Assembly: GCA_028023455.1 (NCBI GenBank)
Contig: JAQFVV010006636.1
Coordinates: 126,001 to 190,000 of the forward strand
Direction: 5' to 3'
DNA length: 64,000 bases
From: Epiperipatus broadwayi
Lineage: Eukaryota; Onychophora; Udeonychophora; Euonychophora; Peripatidae
The notes below the pieces were generated by a model that was not told the DNA's origin, searched no databases, and saw nothing but the letters and a program-made list of their open reading frames with translations. How positions within the stretch are numbered: the stretch's first letter is position 1; every line of letters begins with the position of its first letter. This document shows, in pieces, positions 12,831 to 24,985 of this stretch. The position numbers and the translations under genes are program-made.

Positions 12831-14424
12831 TTTTAACACATCAACTGTGCAGTATGCTCATTTTTGTATGCTAGTTTATCCCAATCTCAAATCACTATTT
12901 TTAATATTATTTTACTGATTTTATGGTTATTTTATTGAGAAAATCATACTGAATGATGCTGTCACCTTTAAAATTTGTTTACAATTAATAAATCAATAAT
13001 ATTTAAATTTAATGATATAACATTTCTGTTCATCAGAGTTTGCCTGTCAATAAATTTTGACAGTTCAGTTTTTTGTTTTGATTTTTCAAGTGAAAATATG
13101 TTGTACAACTTCTTTCTTTTTGACACTTTAATGATTTTTTTTTTCAAAAATATGTGTAAAATATAAATTATTTTAAAAAAAGAATTAAGATTTTAGTAGA
13201 AAATGTTTACATTTATGTGAAGGCAAATTGGCAAAGAAGGATCAATAACGTACAGCTTTGATTTATAATTGGATAACAAACATATATTTTATGTTTACTG
13301 CTATAGATTATTGTCATCAATTATAAATAGAAGTTTTTTTAAAAAAAAAACGTTAATTCAGTTTAATAATCTAATCAATTATTAATCTGCATTTTAGAAA
13401 CTAAAGTAAAAGAAATATAGTTTTGAAAGCTAAATTTATTTTTACTGATTCTATAATTGACCAATCAAAAGTTTGAAACTTTAATTGAACCTGCTAATAG
13501 GGATTTTGAAGTATTAAAGAAATTAATTAAGACATTAATATAATATTCTAAACACTTTCAGCTTAGGCAATTATTAACTTTATGATTCTAAAAGTATATA
13601 CTTTTAAAAATGTATAAGCTAAGTATTAATTTACATTGCAATTAATCAGTTATTTGTAAAATATTTTACTTTTAGTTTTTTATAGTTATCCTATACATAA
13701 CCATATCATGCTGTTGCAAATGAGAGCTCATTTGTCAACCCCACAATCTGGGTATAAATTCAGATTAGGTATAACTAAAATTTTTGGTGTATTTTTTTTT
13801 TTAATAAGTCATTCCATAGCTAAGCAGTTTATCAATCCACATTAGACATAAAACTTAATACCTAAATATTATTAATTAGAGGCTAAAGTAAGAAACTACA
13901 CCCAATCCACTAACTGGAAAACATGGTAAGTAATGTTTAAGGAATGTTTTATCTTATTTATTTATGATGCTAGTTTCAAAGCATTTTTCATCTCTGAAAT
14001 TAAATAGTATCAGGCATTTTTAGAACTTAACATAAATTATTACCTTCAGAATTTTAGGTAATGCAGTACTGTTAGTATGATAAATAGGTTTATCTCAATG
14101 GACAATAAAATGTTTTAATTATTAGAAAAGAAAAAATAAATAAATAAATAAATTTGCTAAATATTTTAGAATTATTTTAAAACCAGCAATAATTTGTCTC
14201 ATAGTTAGACATCTAAAACTTCATTATAATTAGTAATCCATAATAAAAGAAAATACTATAACATAAATCATTACTCCATTAATGGACCGTATTCATAAAA
14301 AATAGCAGAGAATTAACCAAATAACATAGGTTTAAAAAGAGATTTTAAATTGTCATTCAGCTATGAAAAATTAAGGATAATTCTTATTGTACTCACTCCA
14401 ATAAACATACCACCATCTTTAAGA
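12831..14424. other. No gene seen; AT-rich sequence
   Basis: Scattered poly-T tracts and a short (AATA)n near 14135-14150. Nothing else is supported. Confidence 0.6.
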
Positions 14425-14756
14425 TGAATCATCATCATCATTGCCAATCATTATTAGTCCACTGCAGGATGAAGGTTCCTCAAAGCTCAAACAATCTTCT
14501 ACAATCTCTAGCCTCTTTTCTTCACATTACCCTTGCACATTCTCTTATTCCATTGATCCATCTCACATGTGGTCTCTTTCTGGGTCTTTTGCAATCTCTT
14601 GGAATCCTGTTTAAGATTTCAATTGCCCATCGATTATCATCTCTTCTAGCAATATGTTCAGCCCAAGTCCACTTTAGACTTTTAATTTTCAACGATATCA
14701 GTAATGCCTGTTTGTTCTTTTACCCATATATTGCGTTTTCTATCTTTTCTTGAATG
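14425..14756 (-). pseudogene. RTE-type LINE, ORF2 C-terminal fragment
   Basis: The minus strand translates from about 14756 through a decayed start (IWVKEQTGITDI), then KSLKWTWAEHIARRDDNRW, then RIPRDCKRPRKRPHVRW, and after a stop and frame changes reaches a FILQWTNND-like end. This is the conserved end of RTE-clade ORF2. Downstream on the element's strand is the (GAT)n-type tail typical of RTE (14428-14441 in plus sense). About 100 codons remain, with at least two stops. The apparent 109-codon plus-strand frame here is only the antisense shadow of this relic. It is an older 5'-truncated insertion. Confidence 0.85.
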
Positions 14757-16454
14757 TTTTAATTGAATTGAACGATTATAAAATTAATAGGAAATTATTT
14801 TTACGTCTCACATCAACATTTTGTAGTATTAGTATTAAAATTAATCTAATTAGAAGCTTGCAGCATTAATGTTTTATTACTATAATATTTATAATTTTAT
14901 TTTTTACTAAGCTTCAATATGTCTTTAATACATTTCAATACAATAGTTTGTAAAACAAATAGGAGGAGGAAATAAAATAGGGGTAGAGATGAGATACCCT
15001 ACTGACAAAATCAAAACATTTGCACTGACAGATTTCAAAGTAAAAAAAATGTGACAATTAATTGGGGGGGGGGGTCTTTATTGACTTTTGACTTTAATTC
15101 ATTAAAATACAATGCTTTCTTTTGAAGACTTTTTTCATTTTTAAATGTCATACTTAATTAAATTTTTCGAAAATTAAATCACCATTTTAAAAACAAACTG
15201 AAATAATCAGAGCATAAACCTTCTAAACTATTTAGCCATTTTGCATTTTATAAAAGCAATTGATTCTTTATTGATTATATTAGAAAAAAAAAATCAAAAT
15301 ATATAAAATCCATGATATTTTATACTAAACAATTCGTTACAATATCAAGATCTACGTACGGTTCATAATTTTAAAAATCCTATAACATATAAAAAAAAAT
15401 TATATATACAATGTGTACTGATATATAACAGAATAAATAAATAAAAGGCTACATTTTAAATGATCTAATACGCCCTCTTCCCAACAGAATACATTTAAAA
15501 ATAAAATATTTTTTAACTAATAATTATAGTGATTCCGGAAATGATATCAAGATCCGAATTTTTGTAAGATGGGAAAAGATATATGCGCCTTGTTTCTTAT
15601 TTTTATTATGTTTATTGTAAAATACAGATTATATTTTTGTAGGTGTCATATTAAAATTGAAATGGCACCCCAGATATCAATAATTAAATTTATCAACGCT
15701 ATGCATATATACTATTGTCTAATATATGTGATACTTTGGAATTTTAAAGAACAGACTATACAAAAGTTAGTATCAATTACGAATGCCCTCCATGCCATTT
15801 TGGACATCAGCGGCAGCCTCAAAACATTGCCTTCATAAAAATAATTTATAAACTGTTACAATCTGTTCCCAATATTTTTCGTTCTCAAAATCACTAAACT
15901 AATGCAAAATGTACTTATTGAACGTATAATGCGAAAATAAATTACTAAACTAAAACATTTAAAAAGAAAACTAACAAAAAACAAATAATTAATAGCATCT
16001 ATTAAAATAATGATTAGCAAATATTTGATCTTATGTTTAATGAAGAAAAAAAAACATTTCAAAACAACATTCAGAATAAATGTTAACATGTAACAAAAAA
16101 AAAAAATCGAACATCTTGTCTGCGAAACAAATAACTGCTTATGTGGAAAAATATATGAAAAGTATTTTTACAATTACATAACATGGTTAAAAAATAAAAA
16201 ACAAATAAAAACATCAACTACGTGATCAATCAAATTACTAAGCTAATGTTAAGAAAAAAACACATGTAATTATGACAGCAGAATACAAAACTTATATTTT
16301 GTCAAATAATATTTATGTTGTTCCCTTGTAAATAGATATGTTGCCTATAACTATCAAATGTTAAAATCAAAACATTACAGATATTTTGTTAAAGACAGAA
16401 ACAATTTCCAAAATGTTTTTATGAAATTTGATTTAAAAAAATAGTGATAATGAG
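14757..16454. other. No gene seen; AT-rich sequence with a G11 run
   Basis: An 11-base G run at 15064-15074 stands out. Short frames at 15569-15838 and 15856-16089 have no family resemblance. Confidence 0.55.
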
Positions 16455-16624
16455 CAGGCCCGAATCCAATAAGTGCGGGGCCCGATTGGATTTTTTTTGA
16501 GGGGTGGGGGGCTCTATATATTAAACTTAAATAACTTTTTGTTAATTTTGGAGTGGTGCGGGACCCCTTCAAGTGCGGGGCGCGATTGGGCCCAATCGCT
16601 CCAATCGCCTTAAATCCGGGCCTG
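16455..16624. mobile_element. hAT-type MITE with perfect 8-bp target duplication
   Basis: A 170-bp element starts CAGGCCCGAAT and ends ATCCGGGCCTG, giving 11-bp terminal inverted repeats with one mismatch. It is flanked on both sides by ATAATGAG (16447-16454 and 16625-16632). CAG-type ends with 8-bp duplications are the signature of the hAT superfamily. The interior is GC-rich compared with the surroundings and holds two diverged copies of AAGTGCGGGGCSCGATTGG (from about 16471 and 16571). It has no transposase. The frames crossing it are incidental. Confidence 0.85.
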
Positions 16625-16632
16625 ATAATGAG

Positions 16633-17519
16633 TACATATCTGGCCAAAAAAGTAAAAACTCATTTTACAATGTTAATAATCTTAATGTTGTGGTATTTTG
16701 TAAAAAAATGCATACAAGTTTATGCACTCCAGAAAAACTAGTATTTATTGGAGGGGTTGTTTTTAGATCGCACACTGATAACTGATGAATTTAATTAAGA
16801 CATAAACGTAATGGCGAACGATAATTCCAAGAAATATTTGCTGATTGCAAATGTTTCTAGATAAGAGACCTTACCCTATTGGACAATGTAATTAATTGCT
16901 GCAGTTATCAGAAAGCTATAAAAAGATTATGTAACAACTACGTTAGTGAGAGATTTGAGTGCATCTCCAGTAGACATTCCTGTTCAATTCCAGAAGGAGA
17001 TATCTCATGTCAGTGCTTGCGGTTAATGTCCAGTGCCCGGTGGAAATGTAGTCCACAGGTATAGTGAAAAGAGCCCACAGAGATGGGGAGACCGCAGCCT
17101 GAGGAAACCGTCCAGATAGCAGCTGAATAAAGAGTTGAATTTCTAGCGGTTTTCAAGTGGAAATATCTGACAGACTGTTGCAGAGACAGGAAGCTGTAAG
17201 GAGCTTAATGTCAGTCGCAGTGCTATACTACAGAAGTGTTTGTGTGCAACTAAACTGGACTGGGGCAAAGGTGTATGTAAACCTTGCCCATTGTAAACCA
17301 TTTTTGTAGCAGCCAGCCTGAATGAACATTAAGGGAATTGAACATTAGCGAACTGTAGAAATAGAGTTGTTGCAGACTATTTGCTATTCTAATTATAGTA
17401 AAACAATGTGTCTTAATGTATAATATAATCATGCTTATGGACACATCAAATGTAACATGAAGATTTGCATGAGTGAAACCCCTACAATAAAAAAAAATCA
17501 TTTATGGCTTTATTGCTTG
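16633..17519. other. Unassigned segment of higher sequence complexity
   Basis: About 16860-17400 is clearly less AT-rich than the rest, with no long frame and no recognised repeat. A donor-like CACAG|GTATAG sits near 17058 and an AATAAA near 17128. It could be a non-coding exon or an old unique repeat. I cannot choose. Confidence 0.25.
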
Positions 17520-17625
17520 GGAATTCATAAAAAAATTCGAGCACCTGGACTGCGTGCAAGTGGCAGAATAACCTCCAATCCCAAGTCAAACACTCTATCA
17601 ACTGCGTCAAACCATGCAAGGCCCC
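17520..17625 (-). mobile_element. tRNA-derived SINE, family 2
   Basis: On the minus strand a tRNA-like head (GTTTGACGCAGTTGATAGAG, then GACTTGGGATTGGAGG) is followed by the family tail GGTGCTCGAATTTTTTT and ATGAATTCC. The same head and tail occur at 41.69 kb in plus orientation. The B-box is decayed. Confidence 0.6.
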
Positions 17626-17649
17626 CTTACAATCACATTATATTATAAA

Positions 17650-18091
17650 AAATAATTACATGGGAAATATTTATTTTATATTGATCATTTTGAACACTAA
17701 ATAAAAATAATATTACCTGCATACCTGAGTGGAAAAATATAGAAAGGCTGTGTCAAGGTTGTCCTTATGATGTAGAGGTGGTTCATCATTTGACATATAC
17801 ATGTAAAGCAAGAATAAAAAAACAATGGTTTGTCCATCAAACAAAAATTAATGTTGGAGTTTTCTTATGTATATTTTTTGTTAAAGCGGTAAATGTTATT
17901 TATTTGAGTTTTTTAATTTTTTGTAATTGTTTTGCTTATTTCTAATTATTATACACATTTGTAAAAAGTTTTATTTTTTATTTAATATTTCGATAATTGT
18001 TTGATGTAACAATTGAATAGCAATGATGCCAATTTCTGATTTTCTGTTTATTTGTCTATCTATTTACCTGCGTGTCTATCTGCTTATCTAT
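17650..18091. other. No gene seen
   Basis: Unassigned AT-rich sequence leading into the microsatellite field. Confidence 0.5.
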
Positions 18092-18395
<304 letters not shown>

Positions 18396-18399
18396 AAAT

Positions 18400-20990
18400 A
18401 AATAAATAATAATGAATATACTGCTGATTATTATAAAACTATTATGTCTTTATAACTATCCATTTATTCATCTATCTGTCTATTTACTTATTCATTCATT
18501 CAATCTATCTATCTGCTTACTTTCTTATCTATCTCTTTAACTGTACCCATTCATCTGTATATCCATTCATCCACTTATCTATCCAGTTATCCGTTTTTCT
18601 ATTTATATTTTCATAGTCATGCAAATAGAGAGGTAAGCAGTTAGATAGATAAGACGGATGTGTACATAGACAATAGACAACAGACATGATAGATATATGG
18701 ATAGAGTTTTATAGTTGGATGGGTGGATGGTTAGACATATTATATGCATAGATTAATGGATGAATAGACAGATAGACACATAAGAGATATAAGAGATAAA
18801 TAGATAATCAGATACATGGATAAATATATAGATAGAAAGACAAAGTCAACAAATAGATAAACAAATAGACAGGTAATAGACAAGACAAGATGGATAGATT
18901 AATAGATATGCAGTTATATAGATGGATACCTTATAGATGAAAGGATGGGTGGGTAAATAGATAGTTAAATTAGATACTTGATTGAATAAATGTATAGAAG
19001 AGTGAAAACAAATAATTGATGGTATAGATGTTTATCTATATATCTTTCTTTGTAACTATATAATCATCTATTTCATTTATCTATCTACCCATTCATCCAT
19101 CTTATCTATTTCTATAGACAGACAGATAAATAAATGGATAGATAGGCTGGCACATAAATAGATAAATAGAAGTATATAAGTAGACAGAAAGATATATAGA
19201 TAAATAGATAGCTTATAGATGAATGTATGGATGGGTAAATAGTTAGATAGTTAAAATAGATAGTTGATTAAAAAATATGTAGATAGACAGAGAGAAAAAC
19301 AGATAATTGATGGCATAGATATTCATCTATATATATGTCTTTGTATGTATATATTTATATTTTCATTCATCTATCTATCTAACTGGTCATCCATCCTATT
19401 TGTCTGATTAATTCTCTATCTATGCATCTATTAAAATAAGTAAATGAATCGATAGGTAAATAGATATATAGACAAATTGATAATTGAATGGATATATGCA
19501 TAAATAAATTTTCAAATAGGTGTGTAGTCAGATAGAGAGCTAATACATAATAGGTGTGTAGTCAGATAGAGAGCTAATACATAAGTAGAAAGAAGGGTGG
19601 GTAATTAATAGATGGATAGTTGGATGGATAAATAGAAGTAAATGGAAAAATGAATGGGTATAGAGATAAATGGATATATTGGTGAATGAATAGGTAGATA
19701 AATGAATATATATATATATATATATATGTCTATATATTTATTTATTCATCCAATTATCCATTTATTTAACTATCTATCAATCTGCTTATATTCATATTTA
19801 TGTATCTATCTTTCTACTTTTCTGGTTAATTTTATTTCACGTTCTGTCTATCCCATCATCCATGTATTTATTTAAAAATTCATTTATTTATCTATTCTTT
19901 TAAACTATCTATCTAACTCTGTATATCTCTATCCAATTTCCATCTATGTAGCTATTTATTCATGCAACCATCCATTTATTTAACCATGTATTTATTTTTC
20001 CACCCATTCTTTCATGTATTAAATATCTATCTACCTAGATGAATACTTATTTATGTATCTAACTTCCTGTTTATGCTACATTTATCTATCCATCCATTTA
20101 TTAACTTATCTATCTAACCATTCATCCATAAATAAATATATAAACAGAGAGTTAAGCATAAAGACAGAATGAATGGGTATGTATATAGAAATTATGATAG
20201 ATGTATAGAAGAATGTATATCTGTCCACTAATTATGTGTATTTCTATCTGTCTCCATTCGACCATTCATTTATTTAACTATTTATTTATCCAAAAATCCA
20301 TTCATCCAAAATCTATCTATCTGCCTATCCTTATCTGTTTTCTGTTTATCTTTATATGTCTGAATTATATCTGACTTTCTGTCTACCAACAATCCATGTA
20401 TTTATTCAACAATCCATTTATTTATCTATTCCTCCAATATATCCATCTATTTCTGTACCTATCTATCCATTTTTCCATCTACATACTTATTTATTCATAC
20501 AACCATTCTTTTATTTAACCACATATCTATTTAACCACTAACCCATTCATATATATATATACACCTATCTGAATATTTATTTGTGTATCTGATTTTCTAT
20601 TTATCACCCATTTATGTGTCCAATGATCCATTTATCTGTCTGTTCATCCATAGAAAGATACATAAATAGACAATTAAGCATATAGATAAGATTTATGAAT
20701 AAATAGAAAGATAGATAGATAAATGTAAGAATGAATATGTAAATATTATGATGCATACATCTAAAACAATTCTATCTACCTATTTTTTTGTTTCCCTGTC
20801 CATTTACTTGTCTATTAGTTTATCTTGCTATTTATTTATATGACTGTCTGCTCATCTATTTACTTGATTGTCTACATGTTTTTAATTTATTCAACCATCA
20901 ATATATACACCCAGCCATCTATCTATTTGTCCAACTATTCATGTATACTCATCTATCTATATATTTATTTTTGTATCTTCAATACTTTCT
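18400..20990. repeat. Degenerate tetranucleotide satellite with alternating polarity
   Basis: About 2.6 kb of diverged TATC/GATA-like units. Blocks rich in ATCT/ATCC alternate with blocks rich in GATA/GGAT, with switches near 18615, 19030, 19115, 19325, 19430, 19725, 20130, 20216, 20650 and 20765. A 34-bp direct duplication sits at 19517-19550 and 19551-19584. A TA run lies at about 19707-19727. Confidence 0.9.
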
Positions 20991-21019
20991 CTTCCTCTTT
21001 CCTTATTTATTTTTACTTT

Positions 21020-21375
21020 TTTATATAACATAAAATAAAACATTTCATTTTTCTTATACTTTAAAGCAAAATATATTTATTCATTCTTTACATTTTTGAC
21101 TGTTCCTTCGTCAGATCTTCAAAATTTAAACATTATATTAATACAACAAAAAGTTATAGAATAGTAAGTTTAATGAATAAAGTGATGTTAATAATTAAGT
21201 TGATAAAATTGTAAAATTATAAAAGGTATATGTAGGAAATATGGCTGTATTGATATAATGTTTAAATTTTGTAGATCTGATGAAGACTGCTAGAAACAGT
21301 CGAAACTGTATAGAGTAAATAAATAAATTTTGCTTTAACGCGTAAGAAGAGTGAAATGTTGTTATTATATTTTTG
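21020..21375. repeat. Family C foldback (~130-bp arms) with hammerhead-like motif
   Basis: The left arm (21020-21155) includes AACATTTC, TTAAAGCAAAAT and AAATTTAAACATTATAT. The right arm (21245-21375) is its reverse complement, with ATATAATGTTTAAATTT, ATTTTGCTTTAA and GAAATGTTG. The spacer is about 90 bp. The right arm carries an intact hammerhead-like core and the left arm a decayed one (CUGACGA present, GAAA lost). No coding sequence. Confidence 0.75.
21277..21310 (+). ncRNA. Hammerhead-like core (family C)
   Basis: CUGAUGA (21277-21283), one extra A, stem II GACUG (21285-21289) with a CUAGAAA loop and CAGUC (21297-21301), GAAA (21302-21305), then C-U-GU-A, which can form a minimal stem III and an A17 cleavage site. 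No convincing stem I was found and the extra A after the core is unusual, so activity is doubtful. Confidence 0.35.
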
Positions 21376-21839
21376 TATCTCAAGTAAGAGGAAACCAATC
21401 TTTCAGATATGGGCTATTGGTATTAATTTGCTTGCACTCCACCATCAATGCTTGGTGCTCATTTTATATAATCTAATACCCATTTACTGTGATTAATTCA
21501 GGACTTGATTCTATTGTGAGCCTGATAATTGAAATGGCAAATTATTTACACAAAATTTTACATATCATATGGAAAAAACAGTAGGTCATTTGTAATTATC
21601 CACAATTTTCACTTATATTAATTTTGAATATCTGTAATTAATGTATTAGCAGTCTATGTATGTAAATCATATGAGAGAAAACCAATCTTTCAGACTGCAC
21701 AATTGTTATTAACTTTCTTGTATTCTTTTGTTGATAAGTGTTTTAAAAGCTTAGGTGAATCACCTATGCTTAGAGCTTATGTTTATTGATGGGGAGAGGG
21801 ATGCAAAAAATGTTTTCCTCTCACATGATTAACATATAT
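21376..21839. other. No gene seen; diverged repeat pieces
   Basis: GAAAACCAATCTTTCAGA and its near copy occur at about 21390 and 21680, suggesting a diverged direct repeat of about 50 bp. Otherwise unassigned. Confidence 0.4.
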
Positions 21840-22117
21840 AGATTACTAATTAATTATATTTGTATTCATATATCTATCAATGCATTCATTTATTTATTTA
21901 TGTACCCATCCTATCTATCTACCTATCTATTTGATTATCTTTCTATATATTTAGATAAATGGACAGATTGATGAATAAATAGATAGATAAATGAATGTTT
22001 GGATAGATAGATGGATAAAAAGAAAATCAGATATAGTTAAATAGACAAATATGGATATTTAAATAGATATATAGACAAATAAAAAATAAGCAGAATAAAT
22101 AGATAGAATGGATGGGA
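21840..22117. repeat. Degenerate tetranucleotide repeat
   Basis: ATCT-like units (to about 21950) switch to GATA-like units, as in the field to the left. Confidence 0.85.
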
Positions 22118-22457
22118 AATCAAGTCATATGTCACATGACTTAATTAACTTGTATTTACAAATGTAATATAATGAGCATGCTAATTGCTCTAGACAATCT
22201 TTTTGATAAGTGCTGCAAGAGAAAGCATTTAAAACTTCTATCCACCCCTATCCCCAAACTGGTTTCAAGATAAAGGCTCTTATCAGTGAGGTGCTAGGAC
22301 TTTCAATACTAGATCTAAAATACAAACTCAATCCCAGCATTTATCAAATACTTAACTATTAAGTAGAAAATCTGAATTTTTCAGACATCTTTATGTCTTC
22401 AAATCCAGTTATCTAACTTAAACAGCCATATGGGACTGAACTAAATTCAGATACACC
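22118..22457 (-). mobile_element. Family B foldback retroelement, copy 2 (half)
   Basis: It starts with the family's outer segment (AAGTCATATGTCACATGACTTAATT), continues through the arm (CCCCAAACTGGTTT ... CAGTGAGGTGCTAGGA) and into the loop (TTATCTAAC ... ATATGGGACTGAACTAAATTCAG). It is then cut by tetranucleotide repeat, so the second arm is missing. It is more diverged than the copy at 23.5 kb. Confidence 0.65.
22251..22292 (-). ncRNA. Decayed hammerhead-like motif (family B, copy 2)
   Basis: On the minus strand the core reads CUGAUAA (an invariant G lost), GAAA is present, and the cleavage triplet is GUU. Stem I CCUCA/UGGGG is kept. Probably inactive. Confidence 0.4.
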
Positions 22458-22580
22458 ATATATAGAGAGAGATAATAGATTGAGAAATACATATAGATGA
22501 ATGGACAGATAGATAGACAGATAAATAGAGACAGACAGATAATGAGTGAAAGTATGGTGAATAAATAGATAGATGATAAA
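22458..22580. repeat. Degenerate GATA-type repeat
   Basis: Units such as ATAGATAG, GACAGATA and GATGATAAATAG run through this stretch, abutting the broken family B copy. Confidence 0.8.
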
Positions 22581-23450
22581 TAGATGATCAGAGATCAACA
22601 TCACTGCTATTATGCTAACAAATAAAAAATAAAAATAAAACAGTTAGCTTTAAAGGTGTTTATATTAGTAACAAACAAAACAATTACAACAAAATTTAAA
22701 AACTCAACAAACAAACAACATTTAATATAATTAAGAAAAACACTGGTAATAATTTTTGGTTAATAGAACATTATTATCTATTTACCCTGCTTTACATATA
22801 GATGTCAAATGGTTAAACCACCTCCATGACATGAGGATAAGTCTGCCATATTCTTTTCATATTTTTTCTCTGCTCAGATATTTAGACATATTTTATTTAT
22901 TTACTGTTCAAAAATCATCAATATAAATTTAGTAATTCCCACAAAGTTAGGCATTTTACTCATGCATGTTACTTTAAGATTATAAGCATTTAAAATTTTA
23001 TTTTTTTATACATTATTTTAAGATTATAAACATTTTAAATTTTGTTTATTTTTCTACTCAGGTATTTAAGTAGCTATGTCTGCCACATTTTTTTGGTCAA
23101 ATTTTAAGTAAATGAGCTTCAGTTATTTACTTATTTTTTTGCATTTAATAGGGGTAATGTTTTTATTTTAATATTTGACAATTATAAGTAACATATGTGC
23201 TTGCTATCCAACAACACAAAATAAATATCATTGAAGAAAATATAAGTACTATTTTCTGTTGCCATAAACATATGTGTTTCATTCTTTCCTAATGTTAGTT
23301 TGTTTTAATAATTAGTTTAATTATTTACTTCATATTTTATGTCTTTTAATTTTTTAATCATATCCAACTATTTGTAAAAATGTTTTTAATATGTTTTACC
23401 ACAAAAGCAGTTATTTATTCTATGGAGATAATACAAGTATTTTTTCTTCT
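22581..23450. other. No gene seen; AT-rich sequence
   Basis: Nothing recognised. A TTTAAGATTATAA-type motif is tandemly echoed near 22970-23040. Confidence 0.5.
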
Positions 23451-23493
23451 AAATATTAATGTAAACTCTTAACAAGCTTTGAGAATACCCTCA

Positions 23494-23533
23494 ACCCCAG
23501 ACTGGTTTCTGCATCTAGCGTCATCAGTGAGGT
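23494..23533 (-). ncRNA. Hammerhead ribozyme-like motif (family B, left arm)
   Basis: Minus-strand order: stem I ACCUCA, CUGAUGA, stem II CGC-UAGAU-GCA (two firm pairs), GAAA, stem III AC-CA-GU, C17, stem I UGGGGU. The core is complete. The outermost stem I pair is A-U here but U-A in family A, a compensatory change. Confidence 0.55.
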
Positions 23534-23648
23534 GCTAGGATATTCATTAGATTAAAAATACTAGGACTAGCCCAGCACTTTATCTAATGACAACGATAGA
23601 TGCAGAAACCAGTTTGGGGTTGAAAGTAGTCTCAAAGCTTGTTAAGAG

Positions 23649-23760
23649 TTTTTTTTTTTTTAAGTGTCTTAGCATCAGCCAGGACGCGAACCCACAACCC
23701 GGGCAACTGCCTGCAAGTGCAAAGCAATCACGCTGACCTCTCGACCACCAATGCTTTGCA
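23649..23760 (-). mobile_element. tRNA-derived SINE, family 1, nested in family B element
   Basis: On the minus strand the A-box-like TGGTCGAGAGG is followed by a tRNA-like anticodon region and a B-box GGTTCGCGTCC (plus 23682-23692), then GCTGATGCTAAGACACTT and a poly-A tail (the T run at 23650-23661). Other copies are at 45.96 and 48.09 kb. It interrupts the second arm of the host element between GTTAAGAGTTT and TTTGCAAACTC. Confidence 0.8.
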
Positions 23761-24038
23761 AACTCTATATATAACATTTAAATTAGGTCATGTGACATCT
23801 GACTTGATTTTTTATCAATTTATTTTTTGTTACTAAGGCTTTGGCGATTTTATATTGCTAGAACTACCAATATATGGTGTAACTGAACTTAGTTCAGTCC
23901 CATATGGCTATTTGAGTTAGATAGCTGGATTTTTAGACATATAGATGTCTGAAAGTTTCAGATTTTCTTCTCAATAGTTATACATTAGATAAAGTGCTGG
24001 GCTAGTCCTAGTATTTTTAATCTAATGAATATCCTAGC

Positions 24039-24080
24039 ACCTCACTGACGACGCAAGATGCAAAAACCGGTCTGGGCTTG
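24039..24080 (+). ncRNA. Hammerhead-like motif, core broken (family B, right arm)
   Basis: CUGACGA and a 3-bp stem II (GCA-AGA-UGC) are kept, but GAAA has become AAAA. Stem I keeps four pairs. Predicted inactive. Confidence 0.45.
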
Positions 24081-24206
24081 AGGGTATTCTCAAAGCTTGT
24101 TAAGAGTTTGTTTTGCGAACTCAATATATAACATTTGTAAACACGAGCTTTATTAAAATTAGGTCATGTGACATCTGACTTGATTTTTTATCAAAATATT
24201 AATGTA

Positions 24207-24971
24207 GTAAACTCTAAATACTGTTTTGCAATTTTTTCATTTAACATAATATCTGTAATGTTTTGATTTTAGTAGACAGTAGTTATTTATTTTTTATCAC
24301 GTTTTATCTTTGGATTAGTAATTTATTTTGCTGCCATATATTCTAGAAGCACTTTTTATATTAGTTTATTATTTTTTGGGGGGAGGGGGGACAAAATATC
24401 GAGAACAGTTTTATAGGTTATATTATGAAATGTTTTTTTTTTTTTTTTATAAAAATTGGAATTTTTTTATGTTAACTAGGCATCATATCAGGAATATATT
24501 GTTATTAAATTTTGGTACTACCTAAGAATATTTATTGCTTGATTATGTTGATAATGATTTTGGGTTCTCCCCTGGTAACTAAAATCTCACAGAGAACATT
24601 CTAAACTAATATACAAAAGTCTATATGCCAAGTACATTAAAAAAATATTCTGAGTTGCCTTACTTTTCCGCTTCATAAAGATAATATTTTATTATTTTGG
24701 CAAATTTTGTTTTATTGGAAACAAAAATGATAGCTGGTAAAATAATAGATTTAAAATAGGTAGAAAATCCAGATACTATTATTTTTTTGTATAAGGATGT
24801 CTGCAAACAAATGATAAAATTGATTGTAATTTGACTTTAAATTTTGTAATACAGTGAAATTATGAACTATACTGTATCAATATATACAACTTCAATTATA
24901 TGCTATATAAGAAAAAATGTACACAATCAAATACAAATATAAAAAGTAAAAAAAACATTAATATTTATAAG
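24207..24971. other. No gene seen
   Basis: AT-rich, with a short G-rich run at 24378-24390 and poly-T tracts. Nothing assigned. Confidence 0.55.
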
Positions 24972-24985
24972 CTTAACACATTTTA

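Larger units (their letters stand above)
23464..24193 (+). mobile_element. Family B foldback retroelement, copy 1, with 13-bp target duplication
   Basis: It is flanked by identical AAATATTAATGTA (23451-23463 and 24194-24206). The left arm 23466-23582 is the near-perfect reverse complement of 23991-24108. The outer segment (AGGTCATGTGACATCTGAC...) occurs twice in the same orientation, internally near 23790-23822 and terminally near 24160-24193. A shortened second arm abuts the first at 23590-23650. The loop holds CTGAACTTAGTTCAGT-like sequence, as in family A. A tRNA-SINE is inserted within (23649-23760). Each arm carries a hammerhead-like motif. There is no coding sequence, so it must be mobilised in trans. 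Confidence 0.8.

Noticed and set aside
13029-13050. Possible hammerhead core (CUGAUGA on the minus strand)
   Set aside because: No stem II lies between it and the nearby GAAA, and there is no repeat context.
14424-14753. A 109-codon plus-strand frame
   Set aside because: It is antisense to the RTE C-terminal relic, which is clearly coding-like on the minus strand.
16375-16785. Overlapping frames on both strands with Pro/Arg-rich stretches
   Set aside because: They read through the GC-rich hAT MITE.
23640-23770. Possible functional tRNA gene
   Set aside because: A-box and B-box are present, but the cloverleaf is incomplete and a poly-A tail follows; it is a SINE head, as at 45.96 and 48.09 kb.
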